64,000 nt of DNA from Algoriphagus iocasae (GTDB taxonomy: Bacteria > Bacteroidota > Bacteroidia > Cytophagales > Cyclobacteriaceae). How positions within the stretch are numbered: the first letter of the stretch is position 1; the number at the start of each line of letters is the position of its first letter. A program made the position numbers and the translations under genes. Shown here one piece after another: positions 8,879 through 17,561 of the stretch. The DNA is taken from positions 1,328,680 to 1,392,679 of the forward strand of contig NZ_JACIJO010000001.1 of NCBI RefSeq assembly GCF_014206875.1, in the 5' to 3' direction. The notes beneath the pieces are model-generated. The model saw only the letters and a program-made list of their open reading frames with translations, did not search any database and was not told where the DNA came from.

Positions 8879-9829
8879 TTAAGAAAGTAACGAATATTTA
8901 ATTAATATTTTTGATTCATCCCGCCATCTGATCCACCCTTTGTCAATTGGGCTCCATTGGTCATCCAGGATTTCGACTTCCACCCAGGAATCTTGGACAG
9001 AAATAGCCCGCATGTTTCTGACAGGTTTTTGGACAATGGATGCATTTTCCAATGGCTTGATCCTTACAGGCTGGACTTTTCCTTCAGGGAATTCCAGCAT
9101 GAATGTGCTCAGGATGAATTCCGGCCAATACAGGATATCGCCGCTCCATTTGGATACAAAATAGGTGGTCTTCGTGGTGCTGTTGCCCTCTAAGAGGATA
9201 TAGTCCTTTCCGATTTGCATGATTTTGAAATAGATGATGCCATAGTCAAGCTTCAGATGCTCAGGCTGTAGCCACGGAGGGGCTGTTTGGATGGTGAAAT
9301 CGCCATGCTCGGAAAGTGAAAAAGTAATGCTATCGAGTTTTGGATTGTCTTCAATGGGTATGTCAGGATTTTGTACGGAATAAAAATACAAGACATTATT
9401 CTCAACATAATTTGGGGTAAAAAGACCCAGGCCTATTTCTGTAGAGGAAGATTTCCCTGTGAAATTTGCCATCAGACTTGCAGGAAGAGATGGACTGGTC
9501 TGTATTTTTGGCTGTGGATCAGACTTCTCATTTGTTTTTTTGTCCGAAGAGCGAAGTCTAAGGAAGACAACTATGATAACTGCTAAGGCCAGGATAATCC
9601 AATTCGCTTTTTTGATTAGGTCTATGCTTGCTCTCGAAACGATAATGATTCCCAAGATTATTCCCCCTAAAGCGGTCATCAAGCCATAGCCAAGGACAAT
9701 CGCCCCACCTGCTAAGCCTTGGCCTTTGGCCACTCCTGATAATCCTGCTGCGGCTGCACCGATGATGAAAGCCAATAGAAAAATCAGTAGGTAAAATGCT
9801 ATGCTGGAAGGTTTTATGTATTTGTTCAT
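8879..9829 (-). CDS. membrane protein with C-terminal SH3-like region, partner of the VWA protein
   Basis: This 316-residue protein has three hydrophobic helices in its first 95 residues (about 10-30, 40-62, 72-92), then a polar linker and a soluble domain. The last 45 residues (SWVEVEILDD..., KGWIRWRD) resemble a bacterial SH3-type fold, often used for binding cell-wall or peptide ligands; this is inference from the WVEVE/GWIRW pattern. No family name is recognised for the whole. Its start lies two bases after the stop of the VWA gene, so both are almost certainly made from one transcript and may work together in the envelope. Confidence 0.7.
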   Translation of the reverse strand: MNKYIKPSSIAFYLLIFLLAFIIGAAAAGLSGVAKGQGLAGGAIVLGYGLMTALGGIILGIIIVSRASIDLIKKANWIILALAVIIVVFLRLRSSDKKTNEKSDPQPKIQTSPSLPASLMANFTGKSSSTEIGLGLFTPNYVENNVLYFYSVQNPDIPIEDNPKLDSITFSLSEHGDFTIQTAPPWLQPEHLKLDYGIIYFKIMQIGKDYILLEGNSTTKTTYFVSKWSGDILYWPEFILSTFMLEFPEGKVQPVRIKPLENASIVQKPVRNMRAISVQDSWVEVEILDDQWSPIDKGWIRWRDESKILIKYSLLS

Positions 9830-9831
9830 TG

Positions 9832-11238
9832 CTAGAAATTGATCGTTTTCTCAAATGTCTCACCAGCTAGGATCTTCATTAGGAACACTTCTTTTTTTCC
9901 GGCAAGTTCTTTGGATACTGCCGTCACAGTGACTTCGTACTCTCCTGGGGTAAGGATGAATTCCCGGGGATTGCTGCTGGATGATGTATAAGTTCTCATT
10001 CCAGCAATATTTGCCTTCGTGGCGGCATCTTTAATAGTGACAGTAGCGTCCACAAGATCAGATCCAAGCAATGCCCCAATTTTCGCAATACCGGTTTTGT
10101 AGTCAAAGGCCAGTTCCAATTTTTCGCCTGCTTTGACTTCTACGTTTTCTCTTCGGTGTCCTTTTTCACCCGAAATGACCAAAGCCAAAATCTGGACATC
10201 GTAAATGCCCGGACTGAGATCAAATTCTTTTGTCCTATCGTAAGTTCTGCCCCCAGCTACCCCTTTTTTTGTTCCTGCCTCAAAGATATTGACTGTAGCA
10301 TCCCATGGTTCGCCATTGTTGGTGACATCCCAGAGCATTTTGCCCCCATCAAAGCTCACTGCCCTATAGGTGATTTCATCTGGGGCTGCGGAAACATCCG
10401 AGAGTAGGATAGGCTTTAGATCGGTGTTTTCCAAGGCTGTCACCAGTAGATCAGATTTGCCCTCTGGAAGTGCTATCAATACACTGTCCCGATAAGTCCT
10501 CTTCAAAGAGACTTTCTTATTGGTTCCTGGTTCAAGTACCTGTACTAGTGCATCGATCAACTGACCGTTCAGCGTCACCTTAATGCCGTAATTTCCAGGA
10601 GGGCTATCAACTGTTTCTTTGGTTGCCTCTTCTAAAGAGCCCATTAAACCACCAGAATCTTTTGCTTCAAAATATTGTCCATCTCCAGCGGCAGCTGCAC
10701 ATTTTAATTGTTCCGATTCTTCCTCTTTCAATCCAAAACCTATTATGTGAAGTTTGAAATCAATTCCATTAGATTTAGCAGTTCTTATCACCTCACAAAT
10801 ATTACCATCACAAGACTCTATTCCATCTGTAACTAGAATAATGGTAGCTTTTTGACCAGACTTCTTTAAGTCTTCTATTGCTAAACTTGCTGAATAAGAG
10901 AGAGGTGTCATGCCTAATGGCTTAATTTCACCTATTGTTTTTGTGACCTTTTCCTTGTCACTATTTTTTAGATCTACTAAGAATTCGACATCTTCACAAT
11001 CGCCTTTATTTCGATGTCCATAGGCAATTAATCCGATTTCCTGTTCAGTAGGAAGTGAATTAATGGAATTAGAAAGAATTTCCCGAGCAATTTCGACTCT
11101 TGTTTTATCCTCCATTTTTGCCCACATTGACCCACTGGCATCATAAATGAAAAGAATCGGAGATGGATCATTTTTTACTTGTGAGAAAACAGAAAAAGAG
11201 AAAATTACGAAGTAAATAAAACAGATAACTTTTTTCAT
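9832..11238 (-). CDS. secreted von Willebrand factor A protein with three C-terminal repeats
   Basis: A signal peptide (1-20) precedes a VWA domain at about 26-205. The metal-dependent adhesion site is intact: Asp33-Ala-Ser35-Gly-Ser37 in YDASGSMW, a Thr in GMTPLSYS, and Asp in LVTDGIES. The rest is three related modules of about 80 residues with the pattern DA-V-I-(E/D)-TK--(V/I)AG-RTY then PG-Y-V--A, clearest in DATVNIFEAGTKKGVAGGRTY and DATVTIKDAATKANIAGMRTY. They look like PEGA or carboxypeptidase-regulatory-like beta-sandwich repeats. VWA proteins bind protein partners through Mg2+ or Ca2+; the ligand here is unknown. It forms a two-gene unit with the membrane protein at 8879. Confidence 0.85.
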   Translation of the reverse strand: MKKVICFIYFVIFSFSVFSQVKNDPSPILFIYDASGSMWAKMEDKTRVEIAREILSNSINSLPTEQEIGLIAYGHRNKGDCEDVEFLVDLKNSDKEKVTKTIGEIKPLGMTPLSYSASLAIEDLKKSGQKATIILVTDGIESCDGNICEVIRTAKSNGIDFKLHIIGFGLKEEESEQLKCAAAAGDGQYFEAKDSGGLMGSLEEATKETVDSPPGNYGIKVTLNGQLIDALVQVLEPGTNKKVSLKRTYRDSVLIALPEGKSDLLVTALENTDLKPILLSDVSAAPDEITYRAVSFDGGKMLWDVTNNGEPWDATVNIFEAGTKKGVAGGRTYDRTKEFDLSPGIYDVQILALVISGEKGHRRENVEVKAGEKLELAFDYKTGIAKIGALLGSDLVDATVTIKDAATKANIAGMRTYTSSSSNPREFILTPGEYEVTVTAVSKELAGKKEVFLMKILAGETFEKTINF

Positions 11239-11424
11239 AGTCGGATTTTAAAATTGAAAAATTATCATTTTAAGTGAAATAGAAATGGAATGAATTAAGA
11301 TTAAAAAATTCTATTCACTTGGTAAGCAATAATAATATAACTGAAAAAAAATGAAATTTAAATTTTTGTTCAATCAAAGTTCTGATAATCAGATGATTGT
11401 TTTGTAAATTTTACCTTAGAGTAT

Positions 11425-11961
11425 TTATACCCTCTTTTTCATAATCTGAATGCCTCTCACTTCTGGATAAAGCTTTTCAAATTCCAATTGATAAGTGTAA
11501 ACCCATTCGTAGCCCATTTTTTCATAGAATCGTTTGGCTTGCGGTTTTTCCAGCATGGCTTCCAGCCAAATGAAATCCAACTTGTTTTCAATAGCTACCT
11601 GTTCAATATAAAGCATCAGATCTTTGGCAACTCCTTTTCCATGAACTGACTCATCCAAGTAAAGCCGATGAAGTTTCATCGCATTGGGGATTTCTATTTC
11701 TCTGGGAGAAAAAGGGAAATCGTATTTTAGAATCCCCACATTTTTATTTTCAAAAACCACAAAATAATAGTGCGACCGTGACCGAGAAAGTTCTTTCCTA
11801 AGATTTCCTTCGTTGTAGCAAAACTCCAAATACCAATCTCCCTGATCAGTCCAAAAATGGGAATAAGCAGATTTATAAATGCCTTCCATTAATTCGACGA
11901 GCTTTAGATGATCCTGAATATGAATAGGAACTAGGGCCAGGTTTGGATGAATACTGATCAT
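11425..11961 (-). CDS. GNAT-family N-acetyltransferase
   Basis: The 178-residue protein has the GNAT layout: a central beta strand leading into LHRLYLDESVHGKGVAKDLM, where HGKGVAKDL is the acetyl-CoA pyrophosphate-binding motif A, then DFIWLEAMLEKPQAKRFYEKMGYEW, the C-terminal motif B region. The substrate cannot be told from sequence. It lies downstream of the terminator that closes the transketolase operon and has its own transcript. A decayed paralogue lies 2.7 kb away in the same orientation at 8159-8699, on the other side of the VWA pair. Confidence 0.85.
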   Translation of the reverse strand: MISIHPNLALVPIHIQDHLKLVELMEGIYKSAYSHFWTDQGDWYLEFCYNEGNLRKELSRSRSHYYFVVFENKNVGILKYDFPFSPREIEIPNAMKLHRLYLDESVHGKGVAKDLMLYIEQVAIENKLDFIWLEAMLEKPQAKRFYEKMGYEWVYTYQLEFEKLYPEVRGIQIMKKRV

Positions 11962-11995
11962 GGAATTGGATTAATTTCCGAAGATAAAAAACAAT

Positions 11996-12030
11996 AAAAA
12001 ACCACTGCTTATTTAAACAGTGGTTTTAAA
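11996..12030 (-). terminator. intrinsic terminator of the eight-gene S66-to-transketolase operon
   Basis: The stem AAAACCACTG / CAGTGGTTTT, with an A/T-rich loop, is followed on the minus strand by a T-rich tract. It lies about 30 bases downstream of the transketolase C-terminal subunit stop. Confidence 0.85.
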
Positions 12031-12060
12031 ACTTTCTCTTTTGAAGAGATTGTAATGAGT

Positions 12061-13029
12061 TTATTTTCTTGCCAAAGATCTCTTTGCAGCGGCTACGATA
12101 TTGGCAGCATTCAAGCCATATTTCTCAAGCAATTGAGTAGGAGTACCAGACTCGCCAAAGCTGTCATCTACACCCACATATTCTAAAGGAGCTGGATTAT
12201 TTCTGACCAAGGTCTGTGCAATACTATCTCCAAGACCACCATTGTATTGATGCTCTTCAGCAGAAACAGCACATCCAGTTTTAGCTACTGAATCCAAAAT
12301 TGCTTCAGTATCCAATGGTTTAATAGTGTGGATATTGATTACTTCTGCAGAGATTCCCTCTTCACGAAGCATAGCTTCAGCGATGACAGCTTCCCAAACC
12401 AAATGACCTGTTGCAAAGATGGTTACATCTTTTCCATCAATCATTTTCCAAGCTTTTCCGATTTCGAATTTCTGATCAGCAGGAGTGAAGATAGGCCAAA
12501 CTGGACGTCCAAATCGAAGATATACTGGTCCTTCGTGCTCAGCAATCGCCATGGTCGCAGCTTTTGTCTGATTGTAATCGCAAGGGTTGATGACAGTCAT
12601 GTGTGGAAGCATTTTCATCATTCCCAAATCTTCTAAAATCTGGTGCGTTGCTCCGTCTTCTCCCAAAGTTAAACCTGCGTGAGAAGCACAGATTTTTACG
12701 TTCTTGTCAGAGTAGGCAATTGATTGTCTAATCTGATCATAAACTCTACCTGTGGAGAAGTTTGCGAAAGTACCAGTGAAAGGGATCTTGCCGCTGATGC
12801 TCAGACCAGCAGCGATTCCCATCATGTTTGCTTCTGCAATACCTGTTTGGAAGAATCTCTCAGGAAACTCTTTTTGAAATGCACCCATTTTCAGGGAGCC
12901 AATTAAATCTGCGCAAAGACCAACCACATTTGGGTTTTTGCGGCCAGCTTCAAGCAAGCCATCACCAAAACCTGAACGGGTATCTTTTTTATCTGTATAG
13001 TTGAATTTTAAATCCAATGTCTTTTCCAT
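12061..13029 (-). CDS. transketolase, C-terminal (beta) subunit
   Basis: This 322-residue protein corresponds to the pyrimidine-binding and C-terminal domains of transketolase, which transfers two-carbon units between sugar phosphates in the pentose phosphate pathway. FQTGIAEANMMGIAAGLS contains the conserved Glu that activates thiamine diphosphate. LYLRFGRPVWP and ISAEVINIHTIKPLD are family segments, and the tail GESGTPTQLLEKYGL is typical of split enzymes. It lies 35 bases downstream of the N-terminal subunit gene and is last in the operon, before the terminator at 11996-12030. Confidence 0.92.
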   Translation of the reverse strand: MEKTLDLKFNYTDKKDTRSGFGDGLLEAGRKNPNVVGLCADLIGSLKMGAFQKEFPERFFQTGIAEANMMGIAAGLSISGKIPFTGTFANFSTGRVYDQIRQSIAYSDKNVKICASHAGLTLGEDGATHQILEDLGMMKMLPHMTVINPCDYNQTKAATMAIAEHEGPVYLRFGRPVWPIFTPADQKFEIGKAWKMIDGKDVTIFATGHLVWEAVIAEAMLREEGISAEVINIHTIKPLDTEAILDSVAKTGCAVSAEEHQYNGGLGDSIAQTLVRNNPAPLEYVGVDDSFGESGTPTQLLEKYGLNAANIVAAAKRSLARK

Positions 13030-13064
13030 GTTTTCTTTGAATTGAGGGTCAATAATAGCGTTGG

Positions 13065-13916
13065 TTAATAATCTCCCAATGTTTCTGGAAGTTGTGCCAA
13101 AGCATCTGCCAATTGTTGGTCATTTGGTGCGATACCATGCCACTTATGGGTTCCTACCATAAAGTCAACGCCATATCCCATTTCAGTATGAAGCAAGTTC
13201 AAAACAGGTTTTCCTTGGCCTGTAAGGTTTTTAGCTTTTTCCAATCCTATCAATACAGATTCCATGTTGTTTCCCTGAATGGTATCTACTACTTCCCATC
13301 CAAAGGCCTCATATTTTGCTCTCAAGTCGATCAAGTCCATAATTTCTTTGGTAGGACCGTCGATCTGCTGTCTGTTTAAATCTATTGTAGCGATCAAATT
13401 GTCAACTTTCCAGTGAGCGGCATACATGGCTGCTTCCCAGATTTGCCCTTCTTCTTGCTCTCCATCACCCATCAATACATACACCAATCGATCATCTCCG
13501 TCGATTTTCTTGGCTTGAGCTGCACCGATAGCAACAGAAAGTCCCTGTCCTAGAGAACCAGAAGCAATTCTGATCCCTGGAAGATGCTCTTCAGTAGCTG
13601 GGTGACCTTGAAGTCTTGAATTCAATTTTCTGAATGTACTCATTTCGGATATCGGGAAATATCCGGATCTAGCTAGTACAGAATACCATACAGGTGAAAT
13701 GTGACCATTGGATAAGAAGAATAAATCTTCATTCTTTCCTTCCATTTTGAAATCACTATCATGTTTCAATTGGTCAAAATAAAGGGCTGTAAAAAACTCA
13801 GTACAGCCTAATGATGCTCCAGGGTGTCCAGATTGTACTTGATGGACCATTCTTAAGATGTCTCTTCTCACCTGAGAAGCTACTTCCTGAAGCTGTTCGG
13901 TTGATTTCTTTTCCAT
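13065..13916 (-). CDS. transketolase, N-terminal (alpha) subunit
   Basis: The 283-residue protein is the thiamine-diphosphate-binding half of transketolase. It shows HQVQSGHPGASLGC, SNGHISPVWYS, GSLGQGLSVAIGAA, and the diphosphate/Mg2+ motif MGDGEQEEGQIWEA followed by IDLNRQQIDG. Length fits split transketolases rather than a truncated one, because the missing half is encoded immediately downstream at 12061-13029. It starts nine bases after the Bcp stop and is part of the long minus-strand operon. Together the two subunits should form the active heterodimer. Confidence 0.92.
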   Translation of the reverse strand: MEKKSTEQLQEVASQVRRDILRMVHQVQSGHPGASLGCTEFFTALYFDQLKHDSDFKMEGKNEDLFFLSNGHISPVWYSVLARSGYFPISEMSTFRKLNSRLQGHPATEEHLPGIRIASGSLGQGLSVAIGAAQAKKIDGDDRLVYVLMGDGEQEEGQIWEAAMYAAHWKVDNLIATIDLNRQQIDGPTKEIMDLIDLRAKYEAFGWEVVDTIQGNNMESVLIGLEKAKNLTGQGKPVLNLLHTEMGYGVDFMVGTHKWHGIAPNDQQLADALAQLPETLGDY

Positions 13917-13925
13917 TACGGAGGT

Positions 13926-14375
13926 TTATTTTAAGATTTGAGCTGTGTGTTCTTTTGTCTTCACTTTATCGATGATCTCAGCAATTTTGCCTTCTTCGTC
14001 GATGATAAAAGTGGTTCTGGCGGTTCCCATGTATTTTCTGCCATACATTGATTTTTCTACCCAAGTGCCATAGGCTTCATGCACTTTTTTGTCAGGGTCA
14101 GCAATCAAAGAAAATGGGAGGGATTGCTTTTCAATAAATTTCTGATGAGATTTTTCAGCATCTGAACTGATTCCCAAAACTACATATCCAGCTTTTTGCA
14201 AAGCTTCGTAGTTGTCTCTGAGGTTACAGGCCTGTGCGGTACAGCCTGGCGTGTTGTCTTTTGGATAAAAATAAAGGACCACTTTCTTTCCTCTATAATC
14301 AGAGAGTTTGATGGTTTCTCCAGTTTCTATTTTTGCTTCAAAATCCGGTGCTTGTTGACCTACTTCTAAATTCAT
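13926..14375 (-). CDS. bcp: thioredoxin-dependent peroxiredoxin, Bcp type
   Basis: This 149-residue cytoplasmic enzyme reduces hydrogen peroxide and organic hydroperoxides using thioredoxin. YPKDNTPGCTAQACNLRDNY gives the peroxidatic Cys45 and a resolving Cys50 five residues later, the atypical 2-Cys arrangement of Bcp/PrxQ. Thr42 and the conserved downstream Arg (GTARTTFIID) are present, so it should be active. It sits in the operon between the M23 peptidase (31 bases upstream) and transketolase (nine bases downstream). Confidence 0.93.
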   Translation of the reverse strand: MNLEVGQQAPDFEAKIETGETIKLSDYRGKKVVLYFYPKDNTPGCTAQACNLRDNYEALQKAGYVVLGISSDAEKSHQKFIEKQSLPFSLIADPDKKVHEAYGTWVEKSMYGRKYMGTARTTFIIDEEGKIAEIIDKVKTKEHTAQILK

Positions 14376-14406
14376 GTTTTTCTTTAATTAAGAATGAAAC
14401 AATACG

Positions 14407-16284
14407 TTAAAGAGTGCCTTTCCATTCTGCCACATTTCCTGCCTGATCTTTTACTTTCAAAACTACAGGCCCTTTCAATACTTGCCCATTCAGTGTTTCG
14501 GACCAAATGACAGCCTGTTTGTATTCATAGCGCATCAGTAACCACTCTCCGTTAACCTGTGCCTCAAAACTATCAATTCCAGAAGAATTATCCCGGATTG
14601 TAAATCGAATTCCAGAGGAATTTACCCGGACAGGTGCAATGGTAGGCTTTTCTTGATCTGTGTCCAAAACAAAAGTACCAAAATTTCTGGTTTTAAAACG
14701 GATAGATTGACCTTCCCAAACTCCTCCTACAAAGGACTTTCTCCCATTGGATGCCAGCTGATAAACATAAACCTTGTCCTTACTGCCTGTGTAATCAGAT
14801 AGATCCCAGGTTATTTCCATTTCACTCCACAAATAATCAGATGGATCGTTGATTTCCAACTTTGGTGAATTAGAGCTGCCGCTATGCGTAACCCTAAGGA
14901 AAAGATCCTCTAATAAGGTCCTTTCAGAAAACTTAATTTTCACCTTTTGATCGGCAAATAGCTGGTCAGAATCCGCCGGAATTCTTGCATTTATTCCTAC
15001 TAATACTACCTCGGAGCAAACATCCACTTCCTCCGGAATTCCAAAATTCATGTCCCACAAATAAGTCCTGCTTTGGGAATCTTGGTAGGCAGGAAGCATC
15101 TCGAAAGTATGCGCACCCACATAAAATTTAGCCAGTCCGCCATTGGGTGATATAGGAGCTTTGATCTTTAATATGTTTCCCAAATAGGAAATACTAGCCC
15201 TCGAAGGCGCAGATCCATCGTTGACATTGGATTCCAAATCTTGTCCTTGAAGAGGCAAGTTGACTTTTCTTACATTGCCATAAGCATCTTTTAAAGTGAG
15301 CAAGTAGTTTTTCTTGACTCCAGATTCCAGCTCCAGATGGCCGGTTTCAGGAGTTGCAGGTTGGAAAAAATCAAACTTTAAATCCTTCTGTTTATAAAGT
15401 TTGGTAAACCTGTTTTTATGTGTGTGCAATAAGAATTGGCGGGTGTAATTGAAATCCACCTTATCCACGACCATTGAAAAAAGTTGAGTAGAATCATCTT
15501 TTAGCTCAAAGGTCGGAAAGCCATTTCTATTGCTGGCTCCATCCAATTGATCGTAGCTCTGAATTTCTACACCTACTTTTCCAGTGATTTTCACTGTGGA
15601 AGGAAGTACATAATTTCCTCCTGAATATGTTGGTGTGACTTCCAATCGCTCAAATTTCCCATTGACCCGAGAGTCTATATTTAAAGGAACAATTGCGATT
15701 TTCTGAGGAGTAGGAGGGGTTTTATCTACAATTTCCGAAAATCCAAACAACAAAGGATCCATTGCCCGATCCAGACTATCTCTGATTTCAAAATGAAGGT
15801 GTGGCCCGCCGGATCCGCCGGTATTTCCACTGTCAGCAATCCGCTCTCCCTTTTTGACCGGTAATTCTCCTGGCTCAGGATAGACTTCTAATTCATTAGC
15901 TTTGGCTTCGTACATCTTGGCACGCATGTAATCTCCAAGTTCTTTGTTGAAGTTCCTTAAATGACCATAGAGCGTGATTTTACCATTCGGGTGTTTGAGA
16001 TAAATCACATTGCCATAGCCAAAAGAAGATATTTTGATTCGGTGAACCCAGCCATCAGCAGCAGCTAAAATTGGTTCGCCTTCTTGACCTCCAGTTTTGA
16101 AATCCAGCCCGGTATGAAAGTGGTTGGGTCTGAGTTCTGCGAAATTCCCGGCTAAATAATTCCTGACTCCCGGTTTGATAGGGGAAATAAAGTAGCCTTT
16201 GTCGATTTCCTGAGAAAAAGACTGACTAGAGATAGATACTAAAAGAAGAAGTGTGGAAAGGGTTTTATTTAACTTCAAAATCAA
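14407..16284 (-). CDS. M23-family metallopeptidase (secreted)
   Basis: The 625-residue protein has a signal peptide (about 1-25). Residues about 50-160 form a lysostaphin-like M23 zinc domain: NHFHTGLDF gives the metal ligands His57 and Asp61, GYGNVIYLKHPNG and YGHLR follow, and GGPHLHFEIRD supplies the second zinc pair and catalytic His. The remaining 460 residues are beta-rich and may fold as Ig-like modules, typical of Bacteroidota members. M23 enzymes cut peptidoglycan cross-bridges in the periplasm. Its start overlaps the end of the FAH gene by 20 bases, implying coupled translation. The zinc ligands look complete. Confidence 0.9.
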   Translation of the reverse strand: MILKLNKTLSTLLLLVSISSQSFSQEIDKGYFISPIKPGVRNYLAGNFAELRPNHFHTGLDFKTGGQEGEPILAAADGWVHRIKISSFGYGNVIYLKHPNGKITLYGHLRNFNKELGDYMRAKMYEAKANELEVYPEPGELPVKKGERIADSGNTGGSGGPHLHFEIRDSLDRAMDPLLFGFSEIVDKTPPTPQKIAIVPLNIDSRVNGKFERLEVTPTYSGGNYVLPSTVKITGKVGVEIQSYDQLDGASNRNGFPTFELKDDSTQLFSMVVDKVDFNYTRQFLLHTHKNRFTKLYKQKDLKFDFFQPATPETGHLELESGVKKNYLLTLKDAYGNVRKVNLPLQGQDLESNVNDGSAPSRASISYLGNILKIKAPISPNGGLAKFYVGAHTFEMLPAYQDSQSRTYLWDMNFGIPEEVDVCSEVVLVGINARIPADSDQLFADQKVKIKFSERTLLEDLFLRVTHSGSSNSPKLEINDPSDYLWSEMEITWDLSDYTGSKDKVYVYQLASNGRKSFVGGVWEGQSIRFKTRNFGTFVLDTDQEKPTIAPVRVNSSGIRFTIRDNSSGIDSFEAQVNGEWLLMRYEYKQAVIWSETLNGQVLKGPVVLKVKDQAGNVAEWKGTL

Positions 16285-16876
16285 GCAGTTTTTTCGTCCC
16301 TATAAATCCTTCCAACCGATCTCCTGGCTTGACAGGTCCTACTCCGGCAGGGGTGCCGGTATAGATTAGATCTCCTTTTTTAAGCATGAAAAATTTGGTT
16401 ACATACTCGATGATGGTACCAAAATCAAAAAGCAGCAAGCTTGTATTTCCTTTTTGGCGAAGCTCTCCATTGATGTTCAGATGAAAATCAATATTGTTCA
16501 AATCAGGTAACTCGCTAACAGGGATAAAATCTCCAATTGGAGCTGAACCATTAAATGCCTTGGCGATTTCCCAAGGAAGTCCTTTTGCTTTGCATTGATC
16601 TTGTAAATCCCTTGCGGTAAAATCTATTCCAAAGCCAATCTCATCGAAATACCTGTGGGCAAATTTCTTCTGAACATATTTAGCTTCCTTATTGATTTTA
16701 AGAACCAACTCTCCCTCATGATGAATGTTCTGAGAGAATTCTGGATAGTAGAAAGGTGCACCTTTTTTTAAGATGGCAGTTTCAGGTTTTAGGAAAACAA
16801 CCGGATTGGTTGGCCTTTCGTTTTGTAACTCTTCTATATGTGCCACGTAATTGCGGCCAATGCAAATAATCTTCAT
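16265..16876 (-). CDS. fumarylacetoacetate hydrolase (FAH) family protein
   Basis: The 203-residue protein matches the short FAH family, which includes acylpyruvases and oxaloacetate decarboxylases acting on 2-keto dicarboxylate-like substrates with Mg2+. It begins MKIICIGRNYVAH and shows FLKPETAILK, the metal-binding HHEGELVLKI (His, Glu and Glu), GIDFTARDLQ, and the late loop GDLIYTGTPAGVGPVKPGD. The exact substrate is not decidable. It starts six bases after the META-domain gene and overlaps the M23 gene by 20 bases. Confidence 0.9.
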   Translation of the reverse strand: MKIICIGRNYVAHIEELQNERPTNPVVFLKPETAILKKGAPFYYPEFSQNIHHEGELVLKINKEAKYVQKKFAHRYFDEIGFGIDFTARDLQDQCKAKGLPWEIAKAFNGSAPIGDFIPVSELPDLNNIDFHLNINGELRQKGNTSLLLFDFGTIIEYVTKFFMLKKGDLIYTGTPAGVGPVKPGDRLEGFIGTKKLLDFEVK

Positions 16877-16882
16877 TCTAAC

Positions 16883-17560
16883 TTAATCTACAGCTTGAAA
16901 CAGTATTACTAACGCTCCATTTTCATCAAACAAAGAAAGCTGATTCTCTGCAATTTGGTAAGTTTTTGTGTCAGTAATTCCTTTCAAAAGCGCATTTTCT
17001 ATACTCATATCCATGCAGGCCATTTTTGTCGCTGCTCCAGGGCCGAAAACTAAATTTTCAGCATCCAGGGTTTGGATTTTGCCTCTCACTGAATTGCAGG
17101 CCAAGTCTCCAGAATAGCTCATGTCTGAACCATTCAATTCAAAAATCAATGCTTCTTTTGATTTAGGATTTACAGGATTCTCGATATCTCCAACTTTCAC
17201 GACTTTCCAGATACTGGTAATTCCCATTTTTATATCAGGTTCTTTGGATAATATCTCGACCAATTCATAGTTCAAAGCGGAAGCATCTGCAGGAATAGGG
17301 GCCTCTTTTGGAGTTACTTTCACTTTGATTTGATAAATATATCCTGGCTCATATTCAAATCCTGAAATGGAATTGTAAAAGAATTGCCATTCCTCAGAGT
17401 CCAGATTTTCTCCTTTATGAATTTGCAGGCAGGACATTGGACCAACGCCAACACAATCTTTTTTTGCCGAATTGATCCACCATGTTTCGATGGTTTCATC
17501 TTCTTTCTGGCAACTCATCACTGTCATTAAAATCGCTGAAATAAACAGAATAAGTTTCAT
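16883..17560 (-). CDS. DUF4377 plus META-domain lipoprotein
   Basis: This 225-residue protein has a lipoprotein signal (lipobox near Cys17, VMSCQ). Residues about 24-110 (ETWWINSAKKDCVG, SCLQIHKGE, EWQFFYNSISGFEYEPGY) match the DUF4377 domain. Residues about 115-225 form a META/HslJ-like domain with SIWKVVKVG, ACNSVRGKI and KMACMDMSIEN. Both are small beta domains of unknown biochemical function found in envelope proteins; META proteins are linked to stress or motility in some species. It lies one base after the SGNH gene and six before the FAH gene. Confidence 0.8.
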   Translation of the reverse strand: MKLILFISAILMTVMSCQKEDETIETWWINSAKKDCVGVGPMSCLQIHKGENLDSEEWQFFYNSISGFEYEPGYIYQIKVKVTPKEAPIPADASALNYELVEILSKEPDIKMGITSIWKVVKVGDIENPVNPKSKEALIFELNGSDMSYSGDLACNSVRGKIQTLDAENLVFGPGAATKMACMDMSIENALLKGITDTKTYQIAENQLSLFDENGALVILFQAVD

Positions 17561-17561
17561 A

